Below, one piece after another: positions 1 to 8,878 of a DNA stretch of 64,000 nucleotides. The DNA is from Curtobacterium sp. VKM Ac-1376 (GTDB taxonomy: Bacteria; Actinomycetota; Actinomycetes; Actinomycetales; Microbacteriaceae): assembly GCF_015351025.1 (NCBI RefSeq), contig NZ_JADKRV010000001.1, forward strand, positions 1 to 64,000, in the 5' to 3' direction. Each line of letters starts with the position of its first letter. Position 1 is the stretch's first letter. The position numbers and the translations under genes are program-made. The notes beneath the pieces were generated by a model. The model made no database searches. It was not told where the DNA came from and saw only the letters and a list, made by a program, of their open reading frames with translations.

Positions 1-593
1 CGTGCGCGTGAGTTCGCAGCTGATCAGGACACCCCGGCCGGCGCGGGACACCCCTGTCGAGCCGTCAGCGATGTGCGCGCGCGTGGCACTCGCCTTTCCC
101 GCGCCGGGGAGCTGTGTGGTCGGGGTGCCGGTGCCAGCCCGTCCCCGGCGCGCTTCCGCCCACTTCGCTGCTCGCGCACCGAGGGACGCAGCGGCGGGAG
201 TGCCGAGGTCCGGGCCGGACTCGGACAGCGGCGTGGCCTGGGCCGGACCTGTCGGCCGGGGATCATCGGTGAACTGCTCGCGGAGATGCTTCTTGAACGC
301 GGAGGCGCGAAGCCGTCTCGCAGCCTCGGGTCAGGCTGCTCCCGGACCGTACTGCCGGACAGTCGCCGGACACGATGGTTCCTCAGTGACTTTGCGGTAA
401 TCAGCAACGCCGATTCCTCGTTCGCGCCGGCGCAGCCGACGTTCGCTCCGACGTCGGCTCCCGCCGAGTGAACTCGCACCCGGTCGGCGCTTCCTCGAGA
501 ACGCGTCCACTCCACGACCGGCATCCCTCCGCGTGCTCGATCGATGACGCATACCGGCGGGGCGCGGTGCCCCGCTCTCGTCGACGGCGGCTA
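1..593. other. left-edge region with no supported gene
   Basis: I see no convincing gene here. Open frames exist on both strands, but their translations are rich in Arg, Ser and Pro with no domain-like stretch, as expected for chance frames in GC-rich DNA. The right end holds the 3' flank and probable terminator of the ROK kinase gene. A gene whose start lies left of the window cannot be excluded. Confidence 0.5.
557..575 (-). terminator. probable terminator of the sugar operon
   Basis: A 7-bp perfect stem (GCGGGGC/GCCCCGC) with a 5-base loop lies 18 bp beyond the stop codon of the minus-strand ROK kinase gene, the last gene of the operon. There is no clear T-run, as is common in GC-rich actinobacteria. 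Confidence 0.4.
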
Positions 594-1514
594 CTACGCG
601 GTCGCGGTGATGGCGAGGGCAGCGCCGATCGCGCCGGCATTGTCGCCGAGGGTCGCCTCGCGCAGTTCGACGTCGATGCGGTAGTCCTGGGACCGGTCGA
701 GCTGGCGGAGGACGTCCTCGCGGATGAGCGGCAGGCTGACAGCCGCGCTCCCCCCGATGACCGTCACTCGTGGCTGCCACAGCGTGTGCAGGGCGGCAAG
801 ACCTCGTCCGACCGCAACGGCGTAGTCCTGGAAGACCGCACGAATCCGTTCGTCGTCCGCCGCCCTGGTGATCCCGGCCGCGATGAGCTGCCGGCCGATG
901 GTCGCGCCGCCCATTGCCTCGCTGAGCTTCTGTTGGAGCGTCGAGCGTGACGCCGCCTGTTCGAAACACCCGGTGAGACCGCAGTAGCAGCGCTGCGGGT
1001 CGCTCGTGATCGGGATGTGTCCGCCTTCCGGATGCGCTCCGTCCGCCCCGCGGACCGGGCGTCCGTCGACCAGCATCGCGACGCCCACACCGGTTCCGAG
1101 CGTCACCATGAGGAGACGGTCGGACTGCTCGCCCGCACCCGCGCGGTGCTCGCCGAACGCGGCGGCGACCGCGTCGTTGTCGATGCTCACGGGGACACCG
1201 ATGCGGTTCCGGAGCTGGCCGGCGACGGGGAAGCCGGTGAACCACGGCAGGGTCGCCTGGTTGTGGATGACCCCCGCATCGACGTCCACCGGTCCGCTCG
1301 CCCCGATGCCGACTGCGGCGAGTTCCGTCCCGACCGGCACGACGCTCTCGACGAGGCGGGCGAGCCGTTCCACGCGCTCGGTCTCCGACCCGGCACCGAG
1401 TTCTCTGGTCGGGACGTCGACGGCGATTGCGACCTCGTCCCCCACCATCCCGATCGCGCGCGAGCCGGTCCCACCGAGGTCGATGCCCACGCGACAGGTG
1501 CTCCCGGCGTTCAC
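594..1514 (-). CDS. ROK family sugar kinase
   Basis: Probable cytoplasmic ATP-dependent sugar kinase of 306 aa. The N-terminus carries the ROK phosphate-binding motif (GIDLGGTGSR), followed by a second phosphate-binding motif (GTGVGVAML). The ROK zinc motif is intact: GHIPIT, then CYCGLTGCFE, giving the usual CxCGxxGCxE. Translation begins at a GTG that overlaps the stop of the SIS gene by 4 bp (GTGA), so the two are coupled. It is the last gene of a four-gene minus-strand operon (MFS porter, DeoR, SIS, ROK). With a SIS enzyme next to it, the substrate may be an amino sugar or an aldose made by deglycation, but the sequence does not fix this. Glucokinase is the alternative label. Confidence 0.88.
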   Translation of the reverse strand: MNAGSTCRVGIDLGGTGSRAIGMVGDEVAIAVDVPTRELGAGSETERVERLARLVESVVPVGTELAAVGIGASGPVDVDAGVIHNQATLPWFTGFPVAGQLRNRIGVPVSIDNDAVAAAFGEHRAGAGEQSDRLLMVTLGTGVGVAMLVDGRPVRGADGAHPEGGHIPITSDPQRCYCGLTGCFEQAASRSTLQQKLSEAMGGATIGRQLIAAGITRAADDERIRAVFQDYAVAVGRGLAALHTLWQPRVTVIGGSAAVSLPLIREDVLRQLDRSQDYRIDVELREATLGDNAGAIGAALAITATA

Positions 1515-2560
1515 AGGGCTGCCGTCACCTTCTGGCCGAACCGGAAGCGACCGGCCACCTCGCCCGTCGCCTTCGCGAAGGCGAGGGTGAGGAGCTGCGT
1601 GCGGACCGATCCCACTGCGAGGCGGGCGAGCGCGCTGTCCCGGCTCGGGGTGGACAGCAGCCCGGTGCCGTCGTACGCACGAGGGCCGATCGTCAGGACG
1701 GTTGCTCCCGATCGTGTCAGGTCACGGGCGAGTCCGGGCAGGAAGGGGTCGTCCTGCCCGCCCGGGCCGAACAGCACCGCCGTCAGTCCAGGGCCCGCGA
1801 GCTCGTAGGGACCGTGACGGAACGCGCCGCCGACGAACCCCTCCACCGGGACCTTCGCCGATTCCTTGGTGATGAGTGCGCCGGTGAGCGCGGTCGCGGC
1901 GTCGTCCGCGATGCCGATGTACGCGAAGCGCGCGCGTGGGGCGTTCCAGGCCTGCTCGGCGAAGCCGTCCGCTTCCGGCCATGCGGTGAGGAGGTCCGCG
2001 ACCTCGTCCGCGATCTGACGGACGTCCTCCTCGACGGCTGCCACGTCGCCGCCGGTCAGCAGCGCGAGGACGCGGTGCTGCGCCGCCAGCGTGTTGAGGT
2101 AGCTCTTCGTGCTGACCGTGGCCTCCGGACCGCTGTGGAGTTCGAGGACGATGTCGGCCATGCCGGCGAGCGGACTCGTGGTGTCGTCGGTGGTGGCGAT
2201 CGTCAGCGCCGGCCTGCAGGAGCCGGTGAGGCGGTCGGCGAGGGCTGCGACCTCGCCGCTCCGGCCGGACTGGGACGTCGCCCACACGACCGAGCGGTTG
2301 GTGACGCGCTCGGGCACGTCGAGGAGCTGCCCGGCGTCGATCCGGACGACCGGGAGGCCCGCTGCGGCGAGCGCCCGCTCGATCGGGATCGTCGCGTAGT
2401 CCGACGACCCCATGCCGGTGAGGATGATCCGGTCGTGGTCGCGGAGGTCGACGTCGCGGAGTGCCGCGGGCAGTGGAGCCTCGGCCTGCCGGCGGAGCGC
2501 TGCGGGCTGCTCCTTGATGTCGTCGATGTAGGAAGAGGTCTCGGCGGTGCCGTTGGACAT
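1511..2560 (-). CDS. SIS domain sugar isomerase/deaminase (AgaS/FrlB/GlmS-C-like)
   Basis: Protein of 349 aa with two SIS domains. Motifs: GMGSSDYA near residue 50, the SIS phosphosugar loop TSQSGRSGEV, and a GlmS-isomerase-like segment with GGAFRHGPYEL near residue 240. Proteins of this type remove or shift an amino group on phosphorylated amino sugars (AgaS) or cleave fructosamine-phosphates (FrlB). There is no N-terminal glutaminase domain, so it is not GlmS. The chosen start is the ATG after the DeoR gene; the frame stays open further upstream, but that part is low-complexity and overlaps DeoR. It is coupled to the ROK kinase by a 4-bp overlap. Substrate unknown. Confidence 0.82.
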   Translation of the reverse strand: MSNGTAETSSYIDDIKEQPAALRRQAEAPLPAALRDVDLRDHDRIILTGMGSSDYATIPIERALAAAGLPVVRIDAGQLLDVPERVTNRSVVWATSQSGRSGEVAALADRLTGSCRPALTIATTDDTTSPLAGMADIVLELHSGPEATVSTKSYLNTLAAQHRVLALLTGGDVAAVEEDVRQIADEVADLLTAWPEADGFAEQAWNAPRARFAYIGIADDAATALTGALITKESAKVPVEGFVGGAFRHGPYELAGPGLTAVLFGPGGQDDPFLPGLARDLTRSGATVLTIGPRAYDGTGLLSTPSRDSALARLAVGSVRTQLLTLAFAKATGEVAGRFRFGQKVTAAL

Positions 2561-2601
2561 GATGGTTCCCTCGTTGGTTCTGGGACGGGTGGGGTGGGTC
2601 G

Positions 2602-3420
2602 TCAGCGTGCGACAGGGACGCAACGGAGCGTCGCGCCGTACGCCCCGCGGTCCTCGAGCGGGACGCCGTCGTCGGTGATCACGGCGTCCAGGTCGTCGAG
2701 CGTGCAGACCGTCGCGAGCGATCGCCGCCCGAACTTCGAGCTGTCCGCGACGACTGCTGCATTCTGTGCTGCCGCGAGCATGGCCCGCTTGAGCGGGATC
2801 TCCACGACGTTGATGTTCGTGATGCCGGCCTCGGGCTCGACGCCTTCGGCACCGAGGAAGGCCCAGTCGACGTGCATGCTCTCGACCGCCTGGGTGGCGA
2901 TCGGTCCGACCAGCGTGAACACCGTGTCGAGCAGCAGTCCGCCCGTGACGTGCACCTGGTGCACACCCTGGCTGCGGAGGCACAGCGCGACCATGAGGTC
3001 GTTGGTGACGACCGTGAGTCCTCGGTGGTCAGAGAGCGCAGCCGCTACCTGGTGGGCGGTGGACCCGTTGTCGATGAGGACGGTCTGGCCGTCCTCGACC
3101 AGCGCCGCCGCGGCCTCACCGATCGCGGTCTTCTCGGCGAGGTGTTGGGAGCGCCGGACCTCCCACGGGGTGTCGATCGTGTCGGCAGGGTCAGCGGGGA
3201 GCGCCCCACCGTGCATCCGACGGATCAGACCGGCTCGCTCGAGGCGCTCCATGTCCCGGCGGATGGTCGAGGAGTCCACGTGCAGCGCGGAGGAGAGATC
3301 CACCGCGCGGACGTACCCGCTGCCGCGCACCTGGTCGAGGATCGCCTGGCGGCGCTCGGCCGGTGTCTGCGGCATCGACGACCCCCAGGAGAATGGTGCA
3401 GGTGCTTCGATCGTAGTCAT
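2602..3420 (-). CDS. DeoR family transcriptional repressor
   Basis: Protein of 272 aa. A DeoR-type winged helix-turn-helix lies at about residues 20-75 (RRQAILDQVR, then STIRRDMERLERAGLI and RMHGG). It is followed by a DeoR C-terminal sensor domain of the phosphosugar-isomerase fold, including the segment LIDNGSTAHQVA. It probably senses a phosphorylated sugar made by this operon. The start ATG overlaps the stop of the MFS gene (ATGA). An internal ATG 45 bases downstream is an alternative that would shorten the protein by 15 residues without touching the helix-turn-helix. It lies inside the operon it probably controls; a palindrome at 4915-4930 is a candidate binding site. Confidence 0.9.
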   Translation of the reverse strand: MTTIEAPAPFSWGSSMPQTPAERRQAILDQVRGSGYVRAVDLSSALHVDSSTIRRDMERLERAGLIRRMHGGALPADPADTIDTPWEVRRSQHLAEKTAIGEAAAALVEDGQTVLIDNGSTAHQVAAALSDHRGLTVVTNDLMVALCLRSQGVHQVHVTGGLLLDTVFTLVGPIATQAVESMHVDWAFLGAEGVEPEAGITNINVVEIPLKRAMLAAAQNAAVVADSSKFGRRSLATVCTLDDLDAVITDDGVPLEDRGAYGATLRCVPVAR

Positions 3421-4829
3421 GCGTCGACGCGGATCTCACCGTCGGTGACGGCTCGGGGGGATCCGGTGCGGAAGTGCTCCTCGAGCTCCTCCAGGGTCTT
3501 CCCCTTCGTTTCGGGCATCCTGAGGCAGAAGAAGACGAACACCAGGCAGACGACGGCGAAGATCGAGAGCGTTGCCGGTGCTCCGAAGGAGTCGAGCAGC
3601 GGCAGCGAGAACACCCCGATGACCAGGTTCGTGGCGAAGATCACGAAGGTGGCCGCGGCTGTCGCCTTGGCGCGGACGTGCAGCGGGAAGATCTCCGAGA
3701 TCACCACGTAGGCGACGAGGCCGGGGCTCACCGCGTAGACCACGATGTACAGCGCGAGGCAGATCAACGAGAGCGCAGCCGTACTGCCGTTGACGGGGAA
3801 CGCGAGCAGGATCGCGAGTGCGCCGAGCGAGACGGTCATGCCGACCGCGCCCACGAGCAACATCGGCCGGCGACCGACGCGGTCGACCAGTGCCATGCCA
3901 ACTCCGGTGAAGACGACGTTGACCACGCCGAGCCCGACGGTTGCGAGGAGCGAGGCGGATGCCCCCATGCCGATGGACTGCAGGATCTGCGGGGCGAAGT
4001 AGACGATGAGGTTGATGCCGCAGGCGTTCGCGAAGAACGCAACGAGGATGCCGACGACGACCATCGGACGGACCCACCCGCGGAACATGTCCCGCCACTG
4101 CCCGCGGTGCGTCGATGCGTCCTCGCGGTTGATCGCTTCGATCTCGTCGATCTCGTGGGAGACGTCGTCTCGGCCGCGGATCCGGCGCAGGACGCGGAGT
4201 GCGTCGTCGTGCCGTCCCTGCACGACGAGCCATCGTGGTGACTCCGGGATGAGCAGGACGCCGAGGGCGAGCAGGATCCCGGGCACCGCGGCGAGACCGA
4301 GCGACCAGCGCCATGCCTCGGTGGACGCCAGTGAGGCGTTCACGCCGTAACCGACGAGGATCCCGAGCGTGGTGAGCAACTGGAACCCGGCAACGAGTGC
4401 GCCGCGGACCCGCGACGGGGCGAGTTCTGCGATGTAGACGGGCACCAGGACGGACGCTGCGCCGACGCCGAGTCCGACCACCACCCGGCCCAGCATGAGG
4501 AGTGACAGGTCCGGGGCGATTGCGGAGACCAGGGCACCGAGGCTGAACAGGACTCCGGAGAGCAGGAGCGTCCATCGTCGTCCGAAGCGGTCGGCCATCG
4601 GGCCGCCCGCGAGCGCGCCGATCGCCCCACCGAGCGTCGAGCCGCTCACGACGGCACCCTGGAGGAAGCTGCCGAGGTGGAGATCGCTGGCGACGAACCC
4701 GCCAGCACCGCCGGAGACGCCGATGTCGTAGCCGAAGATGAGTCCGCCGAGGGTGCTGACCGCGATGGCAACGTACACGTAGCCGGTCATGCGGTCGCGG
4801 GTGCGCGGCACCGCAGTGGTTCTTGTCAT
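3417..4829 (-). CDS. MFS sugar porter family transporter
   Basis: Sugar:proton symporter-type permease of 470 aa with about 12 membrane helices. Family signatures are clear: GGLIFGYDIGV in the first helix, DRFGRRW between helices 2 and 3, PESPRWL before the central loop, DRVGRRP after helix 8, and PETKGKTLEELEE at the C-terminus. The start at 4829 is preferred over an upstream in-frame ATG because an AAGGAC ribosome site lies about 9 bases before it and the family N-terminus begins there. It is the first gene of the operon and presumably imports the sugar handled by the SIS and ROK enzymes. Substrate not predictable from sequence. Confidence 0.92.
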   Translation of the reverse strand: MTRTTAVPRTRDRMTGYVYVAIAVSTLGGLIFGYDIGVSGGAGGFVASDLHLGSFLQGAVVSGSTLGGAIGALAGGPMADRFGRRWTLLLSGVLFSLGALVSAIAPDLSLLMLGRVVVGLGVGAASVLVPVYIAELAPSRVRGALVAGFQLLTTLGILVGYGVNASLASTEAWRWSLGLAAVPGILLALGVLLIPESPRWLVVQGRHDDALRVLRRIRGRDDVSHEIDEIEAINREDASTHRGQWRDMFRGWVRPMVVVGILVAFFANACGINLIVYFAPQILQSIGMGASASLLATVGLGVVNVVFTGVGMALVDRVGRRPMLLVGAVGMTVSLGALAILLAFPVNGSTAALSLICLALYIVVYAVSPGLVAYVVISEIFPLHVRAKATAAATFVIFATNLVIGVFSLPLLDSFGAPATLSIFAVVCLVFVFFCLRMPETKGKTLEELEEHFRTGSPRAVTDGEIRVDA

Positions 4830-5372
4830 GTGAGGTCGTCCTTGCCCGTTCACGTGTGTGGGAGAGAGTGGGTACCCCCGGAGAGCTCCTGATGGGGTGG
4901 CGGTGCTCACACAGTTTCAGTGCACGGAAATGCGCAGACAAGGGGTGAACCGTGCACGTATCCGTGCACGCTTCTGCAACACATCGGAAACCGCGAACGG
5001 CCTAAGATCCCGCCGTTCCACCGCGGAGTTCGGTGCTGGACGTGCGCGTCAGCGAGGCGAGGCGAGGCGCCCCTGCACAACGTGAAGGCCCGTCAGATCG
5101 CCGGTGCCGCAGCCTCGAAGTCTTGCCACCACTGTGCGTCCGCTGAAGAGCTGACTGGCGCTGGTAGGTGCCTCTCAACGGGGCAACCCCAACCCGCGCT
5201 GAGCTCATCGGTCAGTTTGTCTTCCTCGCCCGATGTGCCGCCAGGGAGGCAGCCGTGGCAGCGAGCAACTCGGGAGGCCCGTCCCACCCTGGGCTGACCC
5301 GGCGCGTCCGGCGCGCGGCCGGGTCCACGATGCGACCAAGGTGGGACCCACGCTCGCCTGCAGCGCACCCTG
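4830..5372. other. intergenic promoter region upstream of the MFS-DeoR-SIS-ROK operon
   Basis: About 540 bases with no supported gene. It lies between the start of the MFS porter and the end of the desaturase, both on the minus strand. The part near the porter holds palindromes built on GTGCAC (described separately). The rest shows no feature I can support. Confidence 0.5.
4915..4970. promoter_or_regulatory. candidate operators built on GTGCAC
   Basis: Three GTGCAC-centred elements lie 86-141 bp before the MFS porter start. At 4915-4930 is TTTCAGTGCACGGAAA, a 16-bp palindrome except at one symmetrical pair. At 4951-4970 two copies of the self-complementary CGTGCACG lie 12 bp apart. TTTC...GAAA palindromes are common DeoR-family sites, so the DeoR protein of this operon is the likely ligand. 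That link is inference. Confidence 0.5.
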
Positions 5373-6467
5373 CTACCGGATGCGCCGTTCCGCCACGAGG
5401 GGGCAGTCGAACGGGTCCCGTGCGGCGAGTCCGACGCGGTTGAGGTACGTCACGACGATCCGGTACGAGTTGATCAGCGTGGTCTCCGTGTACGGGACAT
5501 CGTGTTCGGCGCAGTAGTCCCGGACCATCCGGCGAGCGGCAGCGAGGTGCGGTCGGGGCATGTTCGGGAACAGGTGGTGCTCGATCTGGTAGTTCAGTCC
5601 ACCCATGAAGTGCGCCATGAACCAGCCGCCCCGGATGTTGCGGGACGTGAGGACCTGACGGCTGAAGAAGTCGACCTTCTGGTCGTGGGGGATCATCGGC
5701 ATGCCCTTGTGGTTCGGCGCGAACGAAGCACCCATGTACAGGCCGAAGACGGCGAGCTGCACGCCGAGGAACGCGAACGCCATCCCGACGGGCAGGAACC
5801 AGAACACCACGCCGAGGTAGACGCAGAAGCGGAGTAGGAACAGCGCCGCCTCGATGCGGCGTCCCCGGATCTCCTTCACGTTGGCGAGGACCCTCGCGGA
5901 CTGCCAGTGCAGGTTGGCGCCTTCGAGGAGCAGCAGCGGGAAGAACGCGTACCCCTGGACACGGACGAGCACGCGGAGGAACCCGCGGCGCTTCGCAGCG
6001 TCTTCCTCCCGGAACGAGAGTGCGTCGAAGGACACGTCCGGGTCCTTCCCGACCGTGTTCGGGTTGCCGTGGTGCCGGGTGTGCTTGTTCATCCACCACG
6101 AGTAGCTCACCCCGGCCAGGAACGTCCCGGCGTACTGGGCGGTGCGGTCGTTCCACCGGTTCGAGGCGAACACCTGGCGGTGGGCTGCCTCGTGGGACAG
6201 GAACGCGAACTGGGTGAACAGCACGCCCAGCACGCCGGCGACGATCAGCTGCCACCACGACTCGCCGAGGAACACGAACGCGGTCCACGCGAGCCCGAGG
6301 GTCACGATGAGCACGGAGAAGACCGACCAGTAGTAGCCGGTGCGGCGTTCCAGCAGGCCACGCGCCTTCACCTGCTTCAGCAGACCCGAGTACCTCGAGG
6401 TGCCACTGTGCGATCCGGCCGGGGCGGGCCGGGTGCGCGTGTACCCGATCGGTGTGGTCTCCGTCAT
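5373..6467 (-). CDS. fatty acid desaturase (acyl-lipid/linoleoyl-CoA desaturase-like)
   Basis: Membrane-bound di-iron desaturase of 364 aa. It shows three histidine boxes: HEAAH (residues 92-96), HTRHH (129-133) and QIEHHLFP near residue 310. The third box has the QxxHH form of front-end and acyl-lipid desaturases. Hydrophobic spans precede box 1 and lie between boxes 2 and 3. It probably inserts a double bond into membrane fatty acyl chains, a membrane-fluidity function. The start at 6467 has GGACGGAAAG just upstream; a longer in-frame start adds 21 residues with no family look. It appears to be transcribed alone. No cytochrome b5 domain is fused, so an external electron donor is needed. Confidence 0.92.
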   Translation of the reverse strand: MTETTPIGYTRTRPAPAGSHSGTSRYSGLLKQVKARGLLERRTGYYWSVFSVLIVTLGLAWTAFVFLGESWWQLIVAGVLGVLFTQFAFLSHEAAHRQVFASNRWNDRTAQYAGTFLAGVSYSWWMNKHTRHHGNPNTVGKDPDVSFDALSFREEDAAKRRGFLRVLVRVQGYAFFPLLLLEGANLHWQSARVLANVKEIRGRRIEAALFLLRFCVYLGVVFWFLPVGMAFAFLGVQLAVFGLYMGASFAPNHKGMPMIPHDQKVDFFSRQVLTSRNIRGGWFMAHFMGGLNYQIEHHLFPNMPRPHLAAARRMVRDYCAEHDVPYTETTLINSYRIVVTYLNRVGLAARDPFDCPLVAERRIR

Positions 6468-6599
6468 GGTCTTTCCGTCCCTCCCGCAGCGTCCACTGCG
6501 CGCCGTTCCTGGTGACTCACACAGAACCACAGGAAGGTGAGAACGGCGGCAGGTCGGCGCAGCGGACTCTACCGGGGAATGGGACCGATCGCGCGCTGG

Positions 6600-7436
6600 T
6601 CAGAGCACGCGTGGGGCTACGGCGACGCGTCTCGACCGCAGGAGGCGGTCCGGCGAGTGCACCAGCGACAGGGCAGCGGCCCGCGCTCCGTGGGGCAGGG
6701 GTGAGGAGACGACGCTGGTGTACGGCTTCTCGGTCGCGCCGAGCGACTTCTTGAACCTGCTGATGCCCTCGTCGACGTGGCCCACCAGGTCGACGGCGGT
6801 GTGACCTCGGTCGAGCGACCATCGGAGGAGGTCGTGGTAGAGGACGGTGCTCGGGTTGGCGGAGCGGTACGCCCGGAGCGTCCCGCCGGCCCATCCGGTG
6901 ACGACGGGTTGGTTCGCCAACGCCACGATGACGCCGGCGGGTTCTCCTGCCACGAGCGCCGTGGCAGCGTAGACGTCGTCGCGACCGGATGCCCAGCGTT
7001 CGACTCGTTCGCCGACCCCGCCAGGGTAGGGCGACGGCACCCCACGGCTCGAGTAGGACTCGTCGAGGACCTGCGGGAGGAGCGTGGCGACCTCTCCGGG
7101 AACCGCCGGCCTGACCTCCACCCCGTTGCGCTGAGCAGCTCGGAGCGCCTGCCGTGCGCCTCGCTTCATCGAGGGCACGAGCGTCTCGGGCGTGGCGTCG
7201 GTCAGGTCGACGACGTCCGTCCGGTCAGTCGTCCACTCAACTCCCGCGCTCGTCAGCGCGGCGGAGGCGTCCCCGAGCCCCGGTCCGACGTCGAAGCGGG
7301 CGACCGGTACGGCATGGCGGACCTGCCACCACCGGAAGTCGCGCAACGTCGGGACGAGGAGCTCGTCCGACACGAGCGGCCCGACGAAGGGGAACGGCAG
7401 CGGTGCGGCTCCCCGTGCGAGACCGGACCGGAGCAC
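6600..7436 (-). CDS. GNAT/FemAB-like acyltransferase domain protein
   Basis: Protein of 278 aa resembling the BioF2-like/FemAB-related GNAT family, whose members add amino acids or acyl groups to cell-wall or polysaccharide precursors. Supporting features: the PFPFVGPLV region, a central helix with basic residues (MKRGARQALRAAQR, about residues 92-105), and the C-terminal pattern YHDLLRWSLDRGHTAVDLVG followed by GISRFKKSLGA, typical of FemAB C-terminal lobes. The only start in this frame is the GTG at 7436; a stop lies two codons upstream. The family usually has more N-terminal sequence, so it may be naturally short, or the start region may be damaged. It lies 56 bp after a small membrane protein gene on the same strand. 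Confidence 0.65.
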   Translation of the reverse strand: MLRSGLARGAAPLPFPFVGPLVSDELLVPTLRDFRWWQVRHAVPVARFDVGPGLGDASAALTSAGVEWTTDRTDVVDLTDATPETLVPSMKRGARQALRAAQRNGVEVRPAVPGEVATLLPQVLDESYSSRGVPSPYPGGVGERVERWASGRDDVYAATALVAGEPAGVIVALANQPVVTGWAGGTLRAYRSANPSTVLYHDLLRWSLDRGHTAVDLVGHVDEGISRFKKSLGATEKPYTSVVSSPLPHGARAAALSLVHSPDRLLRSRRVAVAPRVL

Positions 7437-7492
7437 GACCGGTCAACCGCAGTGCGGCCAGCCTGTCCGCCATCAGGACGGTGTCGGGTCCG

Positions 7493-7825
7493 TCAGCCCG
7501 TCGGCGTCGAGTACAGCACCGCGAGCACCGCCACCAGCCCGACGACCACGATGCCGAGGTCGAGGACGGCAAGCGTGACGAGTCGCGCGCGCTGCGGCCG
7601 CACCGCGTTCCGGAGCACGACCATCGCGGTGAACAGGACGACGACGAGCACCAGCGCCGGCCAGCCGATCCCGGGCGCACGGATCGCCATGAGCACCATC
7701 ACCGCCGCGACGATCACGGTCGTGACGCCGCCCCACACGAGCCAGTTCGAGCCGGATGCGGTGCGGAGTGCCGGCTGGTCGCCGACGCGGGTGGGATCTG
7801 GGCGGCGGGGCTGTTCGTCGGACAC
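7493..7825 (-). CDS. small membrane protein of unknown function
   Basis: A 110-aa protein from a GTG start. A charged, Pro-rich N-terminal 25 residues is followed by three hydrophobic spans (beginning WLVWGGVTTVIV, WPALVLVVVLF and LVTLAVLDLGIVVVG), with an Arg-rich turn (NAVRPQRAR) before the last. I do not recognise the family. The frame is open further upstream, but that extension is antisense to the serine hydrolase gene and is not protein-like. It is divergent from the hydrolase and precedes the GNAT gene on the same strand. Confidence 0.6.
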   Translation of the reverse strand: MSDEQPRRPDPTRVGDQPALRTASGSNWLVWGGVTTVIVAAVMVLMAIRAPGIGWPALVLVVVLFTAMVVLRNAVRPQRARLVTLAVLDLGIVVVGLVAVLAVLYSTPTG

Positions 7826-7891
7826 GACCGGGACGGTACGCGTCGGGTCCTGCTCATGCCGCAAGGTCCGGGTCCCACGAGAGGATGGGGT

Positions 7892-8821
7892 GTGCACACC
7901 GCGACGACCATCCTCGACGCCGTCGTCCGACACGTCGACGCGACCGGCTTCCACGCGCACGGCGTCCACGTCCGGACAGGTGCCAGCAGTACCGACGGCA
8001 CGGACACCGCCGAGCACCACTGGACCACCGACGTCCGTCGCGAGGTCCACTCGGCGGCCAAGGGCGTCTGCGTGCTCGCCACCGGCATCGCCGCCGACGA
8101 CGGCCTGGTCGACGTCGACGAACCGATCGCGTTGTACCTGCCGGACGGCGATCTCGTGCTCGGCGACGGGGTGGACGGCGTCACGCTCCGGCACCTGCTC
8201 ACCATGACGAGCGGCATCGACATGCCCTGGTCGGCGACGGAGCTGACGGACTGGCCGGACCTGGCGGCGGAGTTCCTCCGGCGGCCCTCGCGCGGTCGCG
8301 TGTTCCAGTACGCGAACGCCAGCACCTACACGGCGATGCGCGTGCTGGAGACCCGGATCGGCGACGTCGGCGCGTTCGTGTCGGAGCGGCTGTTCGCACC
8401 GCTCGGCATCGAGGGCGTGGACTGGCAGCGCTGCCCGAACGGCCACGTCGTCGCTGGCGAGGGGATCGCCCTGCGGACCGAGGAACTCGCCCGGATCGGG
8501 CGCCTGATCCGCGACCGCGGGGTGGTCGACGGGCAGCGGGTCGTCAGCTCGCGGTGGTGCGACGCGATGCACACCGACTGGGTGCAGCGCGAGGGCAGCG
8601 GGCCCGGCTACGAGCGGTACGCGATGGCCGGGTGGGGTGGCCCGGGGCGGCTCTGGCGGCTGCACGGCGCGTACGGCCAGATGCTGCTGTTCGACGAGGC
8701 CGGTGCCGGCACCGACCAAGGCGGCACCGTCGTCACGATCACCGCCGACGACCACTTCGGTGCCGACGCGCTCGCCGCCTTCGTCGCCGACGAGCTGGCC
8801 CGGCGACACCCCCTCCGGTAG
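7892..8821 (+). CDS. serine hydrolase, class C beta-lactamase/esterase fold
   Basis: Protein of about 309 aa of the beta-lactamase-related serine hydrolase family (class C beta-lactamases, DD-peptidases, EstB-type esterases). The catalytic SxxK motif appears as HSAAKGV. The second catalytic motif, YxN, is present as YANAS. LLTMTSGI is the usual conserved stretch after the active-site helix. There is no signal peptide, so a cytoplasmic esterase-like role fits better than a secreted beta-lactamase. The GTG at 7892 has AGAGGA upstream; an ATG at 7856 in the same frame lacks one and would add 12 residues. Substrate unknown. Confidence 0.82.
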   Translation: MHTATTILDAVVRHVDATGFHAHGVHVRTGASSTDGTDTAEHHWTTDVRREVHSAAKGVCVLATGIAADDGLVDVDEPIALYLPDGDLVLGDGVDGVTLRHLLTMTSGIDMPWSATELTDWPDLAAEFLRRPSRGRVFQYANASTYTAMRVLETRIGDVGAFVSERLFAPLGIEGVDWQRCPNGHVVAGEGIALRTEELARIGRLIRDRGVVDGQRVVSSRWCDAMHTDWVQREGSGPGYERYAMAGWGGPGRLWRLHGAYGQMLLFDEAGAGTDQGGTVVTITADDHFGADALAAFVADELARRHPLR

Positions 8822-8878
8822 CGCCGCCGACGACCTGACCTGCACGCCCGCGCGTCCCCAGCGTGCGAGGATCGATCA

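Noticed and set aside
2..524. Overlapping open frames on both strands at the left edge
   Set aside because: Low-complexity Arg/Ser/Pro translations, no ribosome site, no recognisable domain.
2561..2983. N-terminal extension of the SIS protein frame by 141 residues
   Set aside because: It overlaps the DeoR gene in another frame and is not SIS-like; the ATG at 2560 gives the usual start.
7237..7680. A frame overlapping the GNAT start that could restore a longer N-terminus by frameshift
   Set aside because: Only a few residues look compatible and the small membrane protein gene occupies the space, so a frameshift is too speculative to annotate.
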